64,000 nt of DNA from positions 1-64,000 of the forward strand of contig WHVA01000168.1 of NCBI GenBank assembly GCA_015179125.1. Direction: 5' to 3'. The translations under genes were made by a program, and so were the position numbers. A model generated the notes under the pieces. The model had not been told where the DNA came from and did not search any database. It saw only the letters and a program-made list of their open reading frames with translations. This DNA is from Gautieria morchelliformis. Its lineage: Eukaryota > Basidiomycota > Agaricomycetes > Gomphales > Gomphaceae. Shown one piece after another: positions 11,008 to 22,945 of the stretch. The first letter of the stretch is position 1; the number at the start of each line of letters is the position of its first letter.

Positions 11008-12245
11008 TGCACACGGTATACGACAGCCCCTCTTCTTACATCGAGCTCCCAACCCCGGAAATCCCATCCCATATTTCCCCTTCTGACATGGATCCAGATG
11101 ATCGCCTTTGGAATATGGAGGAGGAATTGACGCGGAACCGGATGAAGACCGACGCGATTGAAACAGCCTTACAAACAATTTTGGCTAAGTTAGATATTCC
11201 ACAAGGTGGTGGAAATGCAATGCTGGATGAGCCGGATTTTGGAAAAGCGGAACTGGCGGAAGAGAGGATGTCCGCGAAGTTGGCAAAGGTCAAACCCGCA
11301 ACTCCGGCGGACTTTGACGGAGATCGGGAGAAGGGACGCGCATTCTTCAACACATGCAGCATCTACTTCGCAATTGTCAGAGACCTCTTTCCAAACGACC
11401 AGGCTCGGATTCACTGGGCATTGTCCTTTTTCAAGTCGGATTGCGCAGCCCGTTTTGCAAACAAGGTGATCCAACATGAAGCAAAGGGCAAGGGGAACTA
11501 CTTCCGGGACTGGGACGCCTTCGAGAAAACATTTTCCGACCAGTTCTGCCCGAAAATGAGCAGCTCACAGCCCTTATGAAGATCGAGGGGACCAGCTGGT
11601 ACCAGGCCAAGGATCTGGTCGATGACTACATTGACCGCTTCCAGGAGCTCATCGACCTTGCAGAGTATGACGATGACAAGACGATCGTCATCAAATTCCG
11701 ATGAGGGCTTGATCCAACACTCCAGAACCAAGTTGCGCTGCTTGGGGATGGAGCTCCGGATTTCGATGACCCGGAAGTGTGGTACCAAGCTGAGCGGAGG
11801 GTGTCCCAAACAGGGAAGCAAGCGAGGCCTTTGTGGAGACAAACCGGAACATGACACGCAGTTCCGCTCATCCTACTCCACCCGTGCCAAAACCCAGAAG
11901 TGCATTCATTCCCACATGGAAAATATTTCTGACGGTTGGTCCGCCTGCTCATATTAGGAACCCTAGCCCCCTCCCTCGAAAGTGGCCCTGCCCCGATGGA
12001 TGTTGACTGCATGCGTGGAAAAGGCCACGGAACCATCACCTGCTTCCGATGCCGACAACCAGGCCACTATGCCCGTGAGTGCCCCCAAGCCTTTGACATC
12101 CGGCTTATGACCACAGAGGAGAAACTTGAGCTCCTTCCAGAGTTCCTCGCACTCGCAGACATAAGCGGAGTGCCCACTGCGGAAGGAATTTCCGAAAATG
12201 CGGAACATGGTGCATCGGAAGTGGAAGATGCGTGGATTTTGTGAC
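11008..12245 (+). pseudogene. Element B gag region
   Basis: Shows the Retrotrans_gag pattern (FDGDREKGRAFFNTC, then WALSFFKSDCAARF and YFRDWDAFEKTF) and, near 12030-12075, a zinc knuckle CFRCRQPGHYARECP. In such elements this is the capsid/nucleocapsid precursor. Broken fossil. Confidence 0.8.
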
Positions 12246-12699
12246 GCACAGCGGGTGAGATGTGTGCCCCTGCTGCCTGTACATAACCGGTTTGCCTGTC
12301 TTGAAGTAGAGAATGAAAAGCCCCCACACCCCTCACTTCGTACAGACCCACCGGATAAAGTCACACAAAAACCAAATCCGACATCCCATCCATCCCGCAT
12401 CCGCCCTTGGGAGAGATGCCTCCCAAAGCGTTATGTTGTTGCTTCCACCCCTGGCCCCAAGTCACTAGTCATTAAGGTGGAGATCCAGACGACAGATACG
12501 GCGGAAGTCAAATCCAGACCCGCCCTTGTCGATTGGGGGCCACTGGTCAGTTTATGGACCGGGACTATGTGGAACGGAACCGACTGACCACGCGGAAGTT
12601 GCAACGTGCAATCCCGGTGTTCAATGTGGATGGAAGCCCCAATGAGGCAGGTCCATCACGGAGATAGTAGACACAATTCTCCGCTACGATGGACACTCG

Positions 12700-15600
12700 A
12701 ACGCACTTCCTTTGCAGTCACCAGCCTGGGGAAGCAAGACGTCATCCTCGGATTTCCTGGCTTCAGGAGCACAACCCGGAGATCAATTGGCAGACTTGGA
12801 AGGTACTGATGAGTTGATGCCCAGCCAAGTGTCACATGTGCCGGTCGGAAGTGCGGAAGGAGCGCCAGGAGCAGCGGAAGACCCAACGGCTCATACAGAC
12901 ATCTCGTTCTGGCCCCCATCCACTGCTTGCAGAAGAAGACTCGGAAGCGGAATTTGAACCGGGTCCCACTTCCAATTCCGATTCTGATTCCGATTCCAAC
13001 GTCATCCGGCTTGGCCCGGAAGACACTCTGGCGAAAGGGGAGCGCTTGCTGTACGTAAACCTTCCACCGGAAGCGGAACACATCCGCGCCACCGGAAATA
13101 TTTCGCAACGCCTTGCTGAAGCCTCCAAGAAGCATGATAGAGTGGAGGCGGAAATTCCGGAGTACCTGCAGGAGTTCGAGGACGTCTTTGCCAAGGAGTC
13201 GTTTGATGCCCTGCCTCCACGGAAGCTGTGGGACCACACCATCGAGTTGGAGCCTGGGTCAAGGCCCACCAACTGCAAAGTCTACCCGCTGTCCCCCAAG
13301 GAGCAGGTAGAGCTCGATGCATTCCTTGCGGAAAACCTCCGTACAGGGAGGATCCGCCCCTCCAAGTCACCCATGGCATCTCTGGTGTTCTTCATCAAGA
13401 AGAAGGACGGCTCGCTCAGACTTGTGCAGGATTACCGGGCCTTGAATGCGATCACAATCAAGAACCGGTACCCCATTCCACTCATTTCCGAACTAATCAA
13501 CAGTCCCGCCACATTCCAGATGATGATGAATGACATTTTCTGTGACATGATAGCAGAAGGGGTTGTCTGCGTCTACCTCGATGACATCCTCATCTTCACA
13601 AAAACAATGTCGGAACATTGGGAAGTCGTGCGGAGAGTGCTGGAACGGCTCCGGGAATAAACCTGTGTCTCAAGCTGGAAAAGTGCGAATTTGAGCGGAC
13701 GTGGATAGAGTATCTTGGGGTGATTGTGTCAGAAGGAAAGGTGGAAATGGACCCAGTCAAAGTTTCTGGTGTATCGGATTGGCCTGTGCCGCGGAACAAG
13801 AAAGAGGTCCAGTCCTTCATTGGGTTTGTCAATTTCTACCGGTGGTTCATCAAGGACTTCTCCTGCCATGCTCGTGCGCTCTTCGACCTCCCCAAGAAGG
13901 AGGTTGGATGGCAGTGGGGAGAGCCGGAACAGGCCTCCTTTGACAAACTCAAAGAGCTGATCACTTCTGCCCCAGTCCTGATCTTTCCCGATGACTCTCG
14001 CCCTTATCGAGTCCAGGCGGATTCTTCCAACACAGCTACCGGAGCGGTCTTGTCACAACAGTCATCGGAAGATGATGGGGGATGGCATCCGATTGCCTTC
14101 TTCTCTAAAAGCCTTAGTCCGGTCGAGCGGAACTATGAGATCCACGACAAGGAGATGCTGGCAATCGTCCGAGCGCTGGAGGAGTGGCGACACTTCCTCG
14201 AGGGTGCTCTATGCCCGTTTGAGATCTGGACAGACCACAAGAACCTCGAGTATTTCCGCACATCTAAGAAGTTGAACCGACGACAAGCACGGTGGTCCCT
14301 ACACCTGTCCCGGTTCGACTTCATGCTCCACCACCGCCCCGGCCGCACCATGGGCAAGCCCGATGCCCTATCCCACCGTGCGGATCATGGAAGTGGAAGT
14401 GGAGACAACGCAGATATGACACTGCTCCGCCCTAGTCTCTTTGCAATCCACGCCCTAGAGGGAGTGACTGCAGTTGGGCCGGAAGCGGAAATGCTCCGGG
14501 ACATCCGGAGGCAGTACCGGAATGGAGTGAAGGAGGAGTCAGTGGTGAAGGCGGTGGAGGAACTTCGGAAAGGGCACTCACGGTCTGTACGGGCAGCGGA
14601 ATGGTCGGAACATGATGGACTGCTCCACTTCAGAGGCAAGGTCTATGTTCCAGGTGGGGCGGACCTCCGCCGCCGCATCGTGTCCCAGCACCATGACAGA
14701 CGGGTCGCTGGGAATGCTGGCAGGTGGAAGACGCTGGAGTTAGTGGCTCGGGATTACTGGTGGCCTCAGATGTCCCGCTACATTTGACAGTACGTGAAGA
14801 CATGTGACCTCTGTCTCCGAACCAAAGCACAACGACATCTGCCCGTCGGAGAACTTGTTCTGCTCCCGATTCCTGAATCCCACTGGGACACCGTCAGTGT
14901 CGACTTCATCGTTGAACTCCCAGAGTCTCATGGCTACGACGCGATCATGAACGTCGTGGATTCGGTAAGCAAGGTGTCCCACTTCATTCTGATGCACACG
15001 ATGATCACAGCCCTCAGAGCGGCCTGCCTGTTCCTTGCACATGTCTGGAAGTTGCATGGGCTCCCGAAGCAAGTTGTTTCCAACCGAGGTCCGCAGTTTG
15101 TCGTGGAACTGACTCAGGAGCTCTACCGCCTGCTTGGCATAAAGCTGGCTACCACCACAGCGTACCATCCGCAGGGTGACGGACAGACGGAACGGGTCAA
15201 TCAGGAGTTGGAGCAATATCTCCGCCTCTTTGTCAATGAGAGGCAGGATGACTGGGATGAGTTACTTCCACTGGCGGAATTCCAATACAACAACCATGTA
15301 CATTCCGCCACACAACAGACTCCCTTCATGCTTGACTCTGGACGACACCCGTGGATGGGCTTCGAACCACGCCAGGCTGAGTCCCGACTCTAGACGGTCA
15401 ATGAGTTCCGAGACCGCATGGACTCCACCCTTTCGGAAGCCAAGTCGGCCCTTGCGAAGGCCAAGGATGACATGGCAAGGTACTACAACCAACCCGGAGT
15501 ACCAAGTTGGAGACAAGGTGTATCTAGATGCAAGCGACATCCGCACCACATGCCCTTCGCAGAAGCTTGCCCACCGCTACCTTGGGCCCTTCACAGTGAT

Positions 15601-15810
15601 GCGGAGGGTTGGATGGAATGCATACCGCCTCCGACTTCCGATGTCCATGTCCCACCTCCACCCCATCTTCAACGTGGTGAAGTTACTCCCTATGCTTGAG
15701 GACCCAATTCCAGGTCGGAAGGCTCGTCCGCCACCTCCACCAGAAATTGTAGATGGGGAAGAGCACTATGTGGTGGAACGGATCCTGGACAGCCGGTTTG
15801 TGCGAGGATG
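12700..15810 (+). pseudogene. Element B pol region (RT, RNase H, integrase)
   Basis: Reverse transcriptase blocks (LVFFIKKKDGSLRLVQDYRA, later VYLDDILIF) lie near 13370-13610. The RT-connection/RNase H part is at about 13660-14360 (PYRVQADSSNTATGAVL, IWTDHKNLEYF), and the integrase at about 14640-15390 (FIVELPESHGYDAIMNVVD, AYHPQGDGQTERVNQEL). The domain order RT-RNase H-IN is that of Ty3/Gypsy. Broken fossil. Confidence 0.85.
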
Positions 15811-15814
15811 ACTC

Positions 15815-15960
15815 CAATTCCTTGTGAAATGGGAAGGGTATGGGTATGAGGAGAATTCGTGGGTCCCAGAGCAAGATGTTTCCGCTCCAGACAAACTCCG
15901 TGAGTTCTATAGGACACACCCCGGTGCCCCTCGCCAAATCCGCTCGCTGGCATTTCAATC
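15815..15960 (+). pseudogene. Element B chromodomain
   Basis: FLVKWEGYGYEENSWVPEQD is a chromodomain core (the usual VKWxGY...SWEPxxN pattern). Chromodomains at the integrase C-terminus direct chromoviruses to particular chromatin, usually heterochromatin. This places B in the chromovirus branch of Ty3/Gypsy. Confidence 0.8.
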
Positions 15961-16006
15961 CCTCGTGTCCCGTGCTTCAGGACGCAGCATGCTAGAGGGG
16001 GGGTGA

Positions 16007-16496
16007 TGTCAGGGGACACCCTATTTTCCATTTCCAGCTCCGACACCACACCCAGTTCCGACTCCATTTCCGACTCCGCTTCCAGTTCCGATTCCATCTC
16101 CGCCTCCGCTTTGGGAAATGATTCCGCTTCTGGGAGAACTTCCATCAGTTATGTTCGCTTTGCCAGTTCCACTCCAATTTCCGACTTCCACTCTCAGAAC
16201 AGTGTCGGAAATCAGGCGACTCACATAATAGGTGGCATCAAGGGTCGATCAAGGGTCAGGGAGGTCAGGAGGATGCAGGGTTGATGGCGGGTGGCAAGTG
16301 TTGTCCCTGGCTGCGCAGCGTAGTATAATATGGGCTCGCTGACATTGGGGGTCCTTAGAATTTTCTCTGTGGATTTCCCCTTGTCAGGTGAGAATCCCCT
16401 CTCTTGTATACTCTGTTCATTTATACATACTTTGGATTTCCCCTTGTCAGTTGTGTGGTAGTGTGATCTCCACAACCAGCCAGGGTTGCCCTTACA
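16007..16496 (+). repeat. 3' LTR of element B
   Basis: 490 bp, preceded by a purine tract (AGAGGGGGGGTGA). Same layout as the 5' LTR, including the doubled CTTTGGAT box (here about 63 bp apart again). Followed by TSD GTCGG. Confidence 0.9.
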
Positions 16497-16501
16497 GTCG
16501 G

Positions 16502-17378
16502 CGCCGACAATCGGGACGCTAGCCCTGATGTTGCGGGTGCCGGCAAAGGCACCGTCATGCGAGGTGATGATGGCCTGGCCACTGGGTCCGTGGCCGGGTC
16601 ATGTTGCAGCATTTTTGAGGCAGCGTGGACCAGGGTAACCTGGAGCTGGGCTGCGCTCAGCTGCTGCTCCAGTTCCTTGATCTTGGCGCCCTCGGTTTCA
16701 AGCACGTCGTTGCGGTCTTCGACCGTGCGTTCCAACTCCTTGACCTCTTTTTTGAGGTCATGGATGTCCCGGAGGAGCTCTTCTCGCGCATCACACATGA
16801 TGCCCCTTGGGGAGCCATCCCCAGGCTGCATCGACGGCATTGCCGATGTCTTCGTCCCACAATTTGACCTTGTGGGTGCCTGTCGCGGCCCTTAAGTGCA
16901 CGGCGTAGTCCGCACACGTTACGCCATCGTCCGGGTGGACGATGGCGAGGGCTTCCTCCCATCCCACGATCATCCAGTGCTTCTGGTCTACTGGAGCACA
17001 GAGAATATCTGCAGCCCCTGTCTCGGGGCCATTGCTTGTGTTGTGGACGTTGACGGATCAACGTCCATCCCCTCTTTGGGGGGCATCATCTTTGTGGGGA
17101 TGATGGTGGTAGGCTTCCAAGAAGCGATGCGCCCTCGGAAAGATCCGAGGTGAAAATTTAACTGCGCCATGGCCGGTGGGTCACGTGGTCTGCACGTGAC
17201 AGACGCGTCTAGCGGCGTCTGGGGAGGTCGCGTGGCTTGCTCACCCCCCGAAGCTCTAGATAGCTATCTAGGGCTTCAAGGTCCTTGCAGGATGACATGG
17301 GTTCCCATGTCACGTCGCCTAGGGTCCAACGGACCTGGAACTCCAGGTCCATCGAGTTTATCCATCAATGTGCGATAA
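16502..17378 (-). pseudogene. Element A ORF3, N-terminal part, left arm
   Basis: On the minus strand this reads MAQLNFHLGSFRGRIASW, a second block MIVGWEEALAIVHPDDGV, then a heptad-rich stretch (KKEVKELERTVEDRNDVLE, KIKELEQQL) that should form a coiled coil (about 16670-16790). The same order occurs in the right arm at 25416-25965. Separated from the C-terminal part by element B. Function unknown. Confidence 0.6.
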
Positions 17379-17475
17379 TCTCGTCGATGAGCCACTCCTC
17401 GTCATCATTCGCTCCGAAGTCATAAAATGACTTGGCCTCATGACGAGGGAACAATTCATCGTTGTTAGCCTCGTA

Positions 17476-19615
17476 TCACCATAGGAGGCTTGAATGGAAG
17501 ACTGGCGAAATGCGACTGCTTTTCAGCTTGTCGGGAAGATCAAGGGTCACTGTCAATGCGTCGTTGTGAGCCTCGACAACGTGGTACGGTCCGATGTACC
17601 GCGGGACTAGTTTTCTGGCTCTTCCTTTTGGGAGAGTTAGGTTTTGTGTCGAAAGGTAGACGCGGTCGTTGGCCGCGTACCTGTCGCTCACCATACGTTT
17701 CTTGTTTGCATGAAACGTTTGCGTCACTCGATGCTCTATGATTGCATCGTGTGCCACCATCAGGTTCCATTTTGCCTGATGTGCGAACCGGGCTACCCCC
17801 TTGAACGGGGTGTCCACGGCTATGGGGAGGTCTATCCGCAGCATATAGCCGTGGTTCAGCTCGAAAGGTGTGAACCCTGTGGTGGCGCTGACATTGCTGT
17901 TGAGGGCGACCTCAACCATTGGGCATTTCAATGCCCAATCCTTCTGATCGTCTCTGACGACCGCGCGCAATATCTGGCCGATCGAGCGGTTTGCCCGCTC
18001 GGTGGCTCCATCCGTTTGGGGATGGAAGGCAGTTGACATGAGGAGCTTAGTCCCCATGAGTCGCTGTAGTTCATACCAGAAGATCAACGTGAACTTCGAG
18101 TCTCTGTCTGAGACGATGGAGTCGGGAACTCCGTGGAGTCGAACGACCTCCTTCAGAAACAGCCAGGCTACTCCCTTGGCTGACACACTCGTCGTAGTTG
18201 GTACGAGGTGTACGAGCGATGTTATTCGGTCAATGATTACCATCAGGTAGTCACAGTCATTGGATTTGGGGCAGGGCCCCATGAAGTCGATGCCAATCGA
18301 CTGCCACGGCCTATCCGGAATGGGTAGGCTGTGTAGTAGGCCTTTGGGCCGTTGTGGTCCGGTAGTGTTGCTGAGCAACGCGGAACTTCTTTGACAAGAA
18401 GCCGGCAGGTCGACAGGTTTTCCAGTCAGGACCTTGGCTGTAGACCGCACCGACGCCAGCTTTTGACCTGTCGGTGATCACCCAGATTGGCTCTGGGCAC
18501 CTTGCGTCTACTGGACACAGGATCAGGGCCTTACAGGCCAACGCCTTAATGCTTTGCCAGCATTTGTCTAGTAGTGGAGTCCATTCGAATGGACGGTTAT
18601 TACGCGCACAGCCCGATAGTGCGGTGGTATATGCGCTAACATCTGGCATGTAGTGTGCCAGATACTGTACCAGCCCGAGGAAACGCTGGACGTCGTTGAA
18701 CGTCCGTGGCCTACACCACTCGCGGATGTGTTGCATCTTGTCCTCGTCGGAATGTACCCCTTGGCCATTGATGATATGGCCAAGACACTCCATTCAGATG
18801 GAATAGAGGTCCACCTTTTTCTTGCTCAGAAAAAGGTGATTCTTCCTCAGTCTGTCAAAGACGATGTAGAGATGCTCTTCATGCTCTTGTATTGAGAGCG
18901 AGAATATGAAGATGTCGTCCATGTATACATGGACGAAGCGACCTATGCAGTCACGGAAAATGGCTGTCATCAGCCATTGGAATGTTGATGGGGCGTTACA
19001 GTCCCCCATCAGTATCACCTGGCTCCTGAAGGTGCCAAGGATCGTGGCAAAGGCAGTCTTTGCTACGTGATCTGGATGGATCCGGATCTGCTCGTATGCT
19101 TCTGACATATCGAGTTTTGTTCGATACCGACAGCGAGCCATGTCGCTGCGGATGATATCCTGATCCGGGAAGGGTGTGATGTCCTTCACCGTGTTCTCAT
19201 TCTGCTGGTGCAGATCGAAGACGGTTTGCAATGTACCATTCTTCTTCGGCACACACAGCATGGGCACGGCCTGCTGCGCGACTGCCGGAATCCACCACTT
19301 TGCAGTGGTGTATCGCTCTATCTTAGCCAACAGTTCCCCCCAGAAGTGTTCAGGGCATTTCGGTAGTCGGTACCGCATGTGCTTGTTGGGATCGATGAGG
19401 TTGATCTTGTGGTTGATCTCCCGTAGCGGCGGGAGTTCTAATGGAATTCCACTGACTAGGTCAGTGATTCGTTCCATCCATTCCTCGTGGAGGCGAGGAA
19501 GGTCATCATCCATTAGGATGATGGTGGTGGTTGGCTTAGAAGCCATTAGGCGCTGTGTGCGTCTATTAGGTTCCGCGGCGCGCGGAACCGCTTTCCTCTT
19601 CCCCATCGCTTTCAC
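17476..19615 (-). pseudogene. Element A pol, left arm (RT and integrase)
   Basis: Minus-strand reverse transcriptase (AVPMLCVPKKNGTLQTVFD, then FVHVYMDDIFIFSLSI) and integrase core (SIGIDFMGPCPKSNDCDYLM, AFHPQTDGATERANRSI). The right-arm copy (22946-25113) translates almost identically, so the breaks predate or were homogenised after the inverted duplication. Broken fossil. Confidence 0.85.
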
Positions 19616-19642
19616 CGTTAGGTGAGAGCACCTCTCCCTACG

Positions 19643-22600
19643 GTTGTAGGGTCAGTTCGAGGACGAGTCGTCCCGCAACTCGTCCTCCTGGCTCCAATGA
19701 GCCAGGGTAGGCTTCGGTGCCTGGGTGATCCTGCTCACCCGTGGCCCCTTGTCCTCATTCGTTGATCTGTCGTCATCGAACGAGACCTTGCCCATGGGGA
19801 TCACTGCGTTCCCCTTGCAGATCGACCCTGGGCTCGAGAAGTCCAGGGTTATGCCAAATCTCCTTAGGAATGGTGTCCCTAAGATAGCGTCGTAATATTC
19901 GACGTTCGCCACGTCGAAATATTCGTTGTATGTCTCATGACCAAATTTGATGGTCGTGTTCATTCCATAGTTGATCGTGGAATGGCTGCCTATGCAGGCT
20001 AGCTGCAGCGCGATTGGCTGCTCCAGGGAGAATGTCTTCATCCCTGTAGCTCGCATGAATTCGGAGGATAGCAGTACCCCTTTGCTGCCGCTATCTAGCA
20101 GGCAGTGGGCTTTTACACCGTTTATTTCCCAGTACCCCGATAGGGTACGGTTCTCACTGCGTGGGCGCATTGGCTGCGTCCTGTGTTTGCTTCGGTGGTG
20201 ATACACCAGCTCGGCCGCCTTGTCTGGTGTGACCGACGTGCGTGCTGCCATGACCTTCGTGGCAGTTTCGTCCTCTGGCACGAATCTGATCGCGCTGGAC
20301 CTGTAGGTGGTGTCTTCCACCTCCTTGTCCCATTCATAGTATTGGGACAGCTTTGGGTCCCACTCTTCAGCGGGCGCGTCTCCGTTGTCCGGAGTGTCGT
20401 TGGGTTGGGGATCACCCTCCCCCTCTTCATCAATTTGATGGAGAGAATTTTGACCGAGATCCGTCTCTGGATCTTCGGTCTCCTCTTCGTGCCTTGCGGC
20501 CGCTGTCCTGATACTGGACTTAAGCCGGGGGCATTCCGCCCTCTTGTGGCCAGGCTGGCCACATTCGAAGCACGTGGTGCTGCTTTGGCCGCTGCTGGGC
20601 TGATCGTTAGGTTGGCTGGACGCCTTAGGTTCGCCTGACGCCTTCGCCGGTGGGGCAGGCCGCGGGGACGACCCTGATGCTTGAGGCTGTTTAGCTTCAG
20701 GCGGGCGTCCAGCTTGTGCTGGGCGTGGGGGTGGCAGCCGTTGTCCTGTTCCGCTTCTTGAGAACAGGCTGGGCCTGGTCAGGCCCGTTTGTGTCAACGG
20801 CTTGTTCCCTGTGAGCCGGGCAGCGCTTGCTGTTGCTGCTGCACTTTCTGCGCAGCGCATCCCCATGTTGTATCGGGATGCCTCCTCGATCATCTGGGCC
20901 GTCTTGAAGAGTTGCTCTATTGAGCTGCTCTCGGCATTATAGCCCTTTTTGAGGACTTCGTTGCGCAGCGTTTCACGCAGCGCCGACACGAACCGTCTCT
21001 GGAACGTGTAATCGTCTGGCGGCTGTATCATACGTGCCGCGTATTTCGTGAGCTCATTCAACATTTCCTGAACGGTTTTCATGCCCTGCATGACCGCGTC
21101 GAATTTATTCGATGCGTGATGGTACGTCAGTGTGTGCAGGAACCTTTTTTGAAGGCCTTGCATCACAGTTTCCAGCGTCCAGCTGCGGACCTGGCGCTCG
21201 AAGTGTTCTACGTTTCAAAGGACCCGCTCCTGGGCTTTGCCGGTGAGGCGAGTGCCCACGTAGCCGACCTGCATGTCTATGCTGGTTGGCCCTAGGAGGC
21301 AATTCATTTTCAGCCATCGTAGGATGGCTGCCACGAAGATTTCAAACTCTTCGAGGTCATATCCCCCGGCATATGGCTCGGGGTGAGCCAATTTCACACC
21401 GGCTTTCGCTAGCACAGACTTCTCTGGGTCTGTGTCCGCGGTGTCTGCTAACGCCATGCGGATCCTCCGTGTGATCCCGTCATACGGCTCCATCGGTACG
21501 ACGTCGACCTGGTCAGGGATTCCCTGGCCTTCCGTTGGGGCCATGGATCGCTCGCGCGGCTGTGACACCGCGTGGGGCAGGCTGTTGTATGCCCTGACGG
21601 GCCCCGGGCCCAGATCGGGCTTGGGTTCGGGAGCATTTTGTGCTCTCGGTTCCGGGGGCGTTTTGTGCCTGGTGTCCCTGGTCAGTCCTGCGTTGCGGAT
21701 CCGCAGCCTGCTGTTGTAGGCTGCGTGCGCATGCCGTGCGTCCTGTACGGCTCACGTGAGCTGCTCGTCGGGCAGCTGAGCTGTGTGGCTGTGGGACACT
21801 GCTTCTTCAGCGTTCTTCGCTAGTAGCTCGAGTGCCCACGTGTGGTGGCGCATGGCTGCGGCTTCTTTACGCTGCCAGTGTGCGACTTCAAGCTCTAAGC
21901 TCTCGGTCGTCGTTTCAGAGTCAGGCTCTGAGGCGACCTGTGCCCTAACGATCTGTTGGATCATCTTACAGCTGTCCGTTGGGGCAGCCGGTTGCTCTTG
22001 AGGTTTGTTCCTGAACCTTACGTCATGTTCGACCAGGACGGCTGGCGGCGGCATTCGCTGCTTGTCCCGCTCCTTTCAGCGCGGGTCTTCCGCGTCGTGA
22101 CTGTGTTTGTTGGCTGCGGACTGTCGCAAGCTCGGACGAGTTGTGTTGCGTTCCCCGCATGGGTGGAGGGCTTTCTGGACGTCCTCCAGCATGGCTGCGT
22201 CTTGCAGCCTGATCTCCTCTGCCTGGTGGAGTTCCTTGCCAATTGCTATTAGGGCGGCGGTGGCATTGTCAAGCTGCGATGGCAGCTGATCATGCTTGTG
22301 GTGCATCAGCGTGCTTCAGTGCAGCGCAGCCTGCACCTGTTTGTTCAGCGCCTCTGCCATCTCGTGGTCGATGGTGTGAGCCCTCGAGTTCTTGCGACTG
22401 GAGCTCGAGTATTCCGAGCCCTGACCATTGTCTGGGGCTCCCCTTTTTTTGCCGTCATCCCCCTTCAGGGATGATCGTCGTTGCTCTACTTCGTGAGCAT
22501 CGGTTCAAGTCGTGGCTTTGTGCCCGCCTCGACGTTGTTGCTCTACCGTCTGACGATGGCAAGACTTCTCTGCCCTTTCCTTTGTCTCTGGGCATAGAGG

Positions 22601-22945
22601 AATGGGGGGGCGGCACCGGCTCGTTGCCTGGCGTCGTCTCTTCCTCGGCCATGCTCGACGAGACGTGGTCGGGGTTTTCCTCGTCCTCTACTGGGGGGAC
22701 GAGGGCGGTGAGATCTACGATCTCTCCGTCTTCTATCGTCCTGGACTCTTGGTCCAGGGTAGCGTCAGCTGTCATGTCGCTGGGCTGCGCCTGGGGCGTG
22801 GACCTCGAGCTAGTCGCTCGTGTCCGTCTTCAACTGCGTGGAATCATCATGCTTGCAGCCGACAGTAGAAGGTCTACTGGAGGGTCTCAACGATGTTTAG
22901 TGGTCGACGCAGCGATCTTTTTCAAGATTGCTTCGAATCCACTAT
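19643..22945 (-). pseudogene. Element A gag-protease region, palindrome spacer
   Basis: The only single-copy part of element A. On the minus strand it has a 5' leader resembling that of element C, a gag-like region, a zinc knuckle CFECGQPGHKRAECP (about 20545-20590), and a retropepsin-like HCLLDSGSKGVLLSSEF (about 20060-20115). Gag is about 1 kb longer than in element B, with a P/Q-rich linker. Broken fossil. Confidence 0.8.

Larger units (their letters stand above)
10411..16496 (+). mobile_element. Ty3/Gypsy chromovirus-type element B
   Basis: 6,086 bp, bounded by two 490-bp LTRs (TGTCAGGGGACACC...GGGTTGCCCTTACA) and a 5-bp target duplication GTCGG (10406-10410 and 16497-16501). Parts in order: gag with a zinc knuckle, protease/reverse transcriptase, RNase H, integrase, chromodomain, purine tract, LTR. 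The LTRs differ at about 13 sites (about 2.7%, counted by eye), suggesting an age on the order of a million years. The ends look whole, but the coding part is broken, with roughly eight to ten breaks. It is inserted in the third ORF of element A and so is younger than A. Confidence 0.9.

Noticed and set aside
17490-18250. Plus-strand frames repeated on the minus strand at 24339-25099
   Set aside because: Mirror images of pol in the two arms of the palindrome. Identity follows from the inverted duplication, not from selection.
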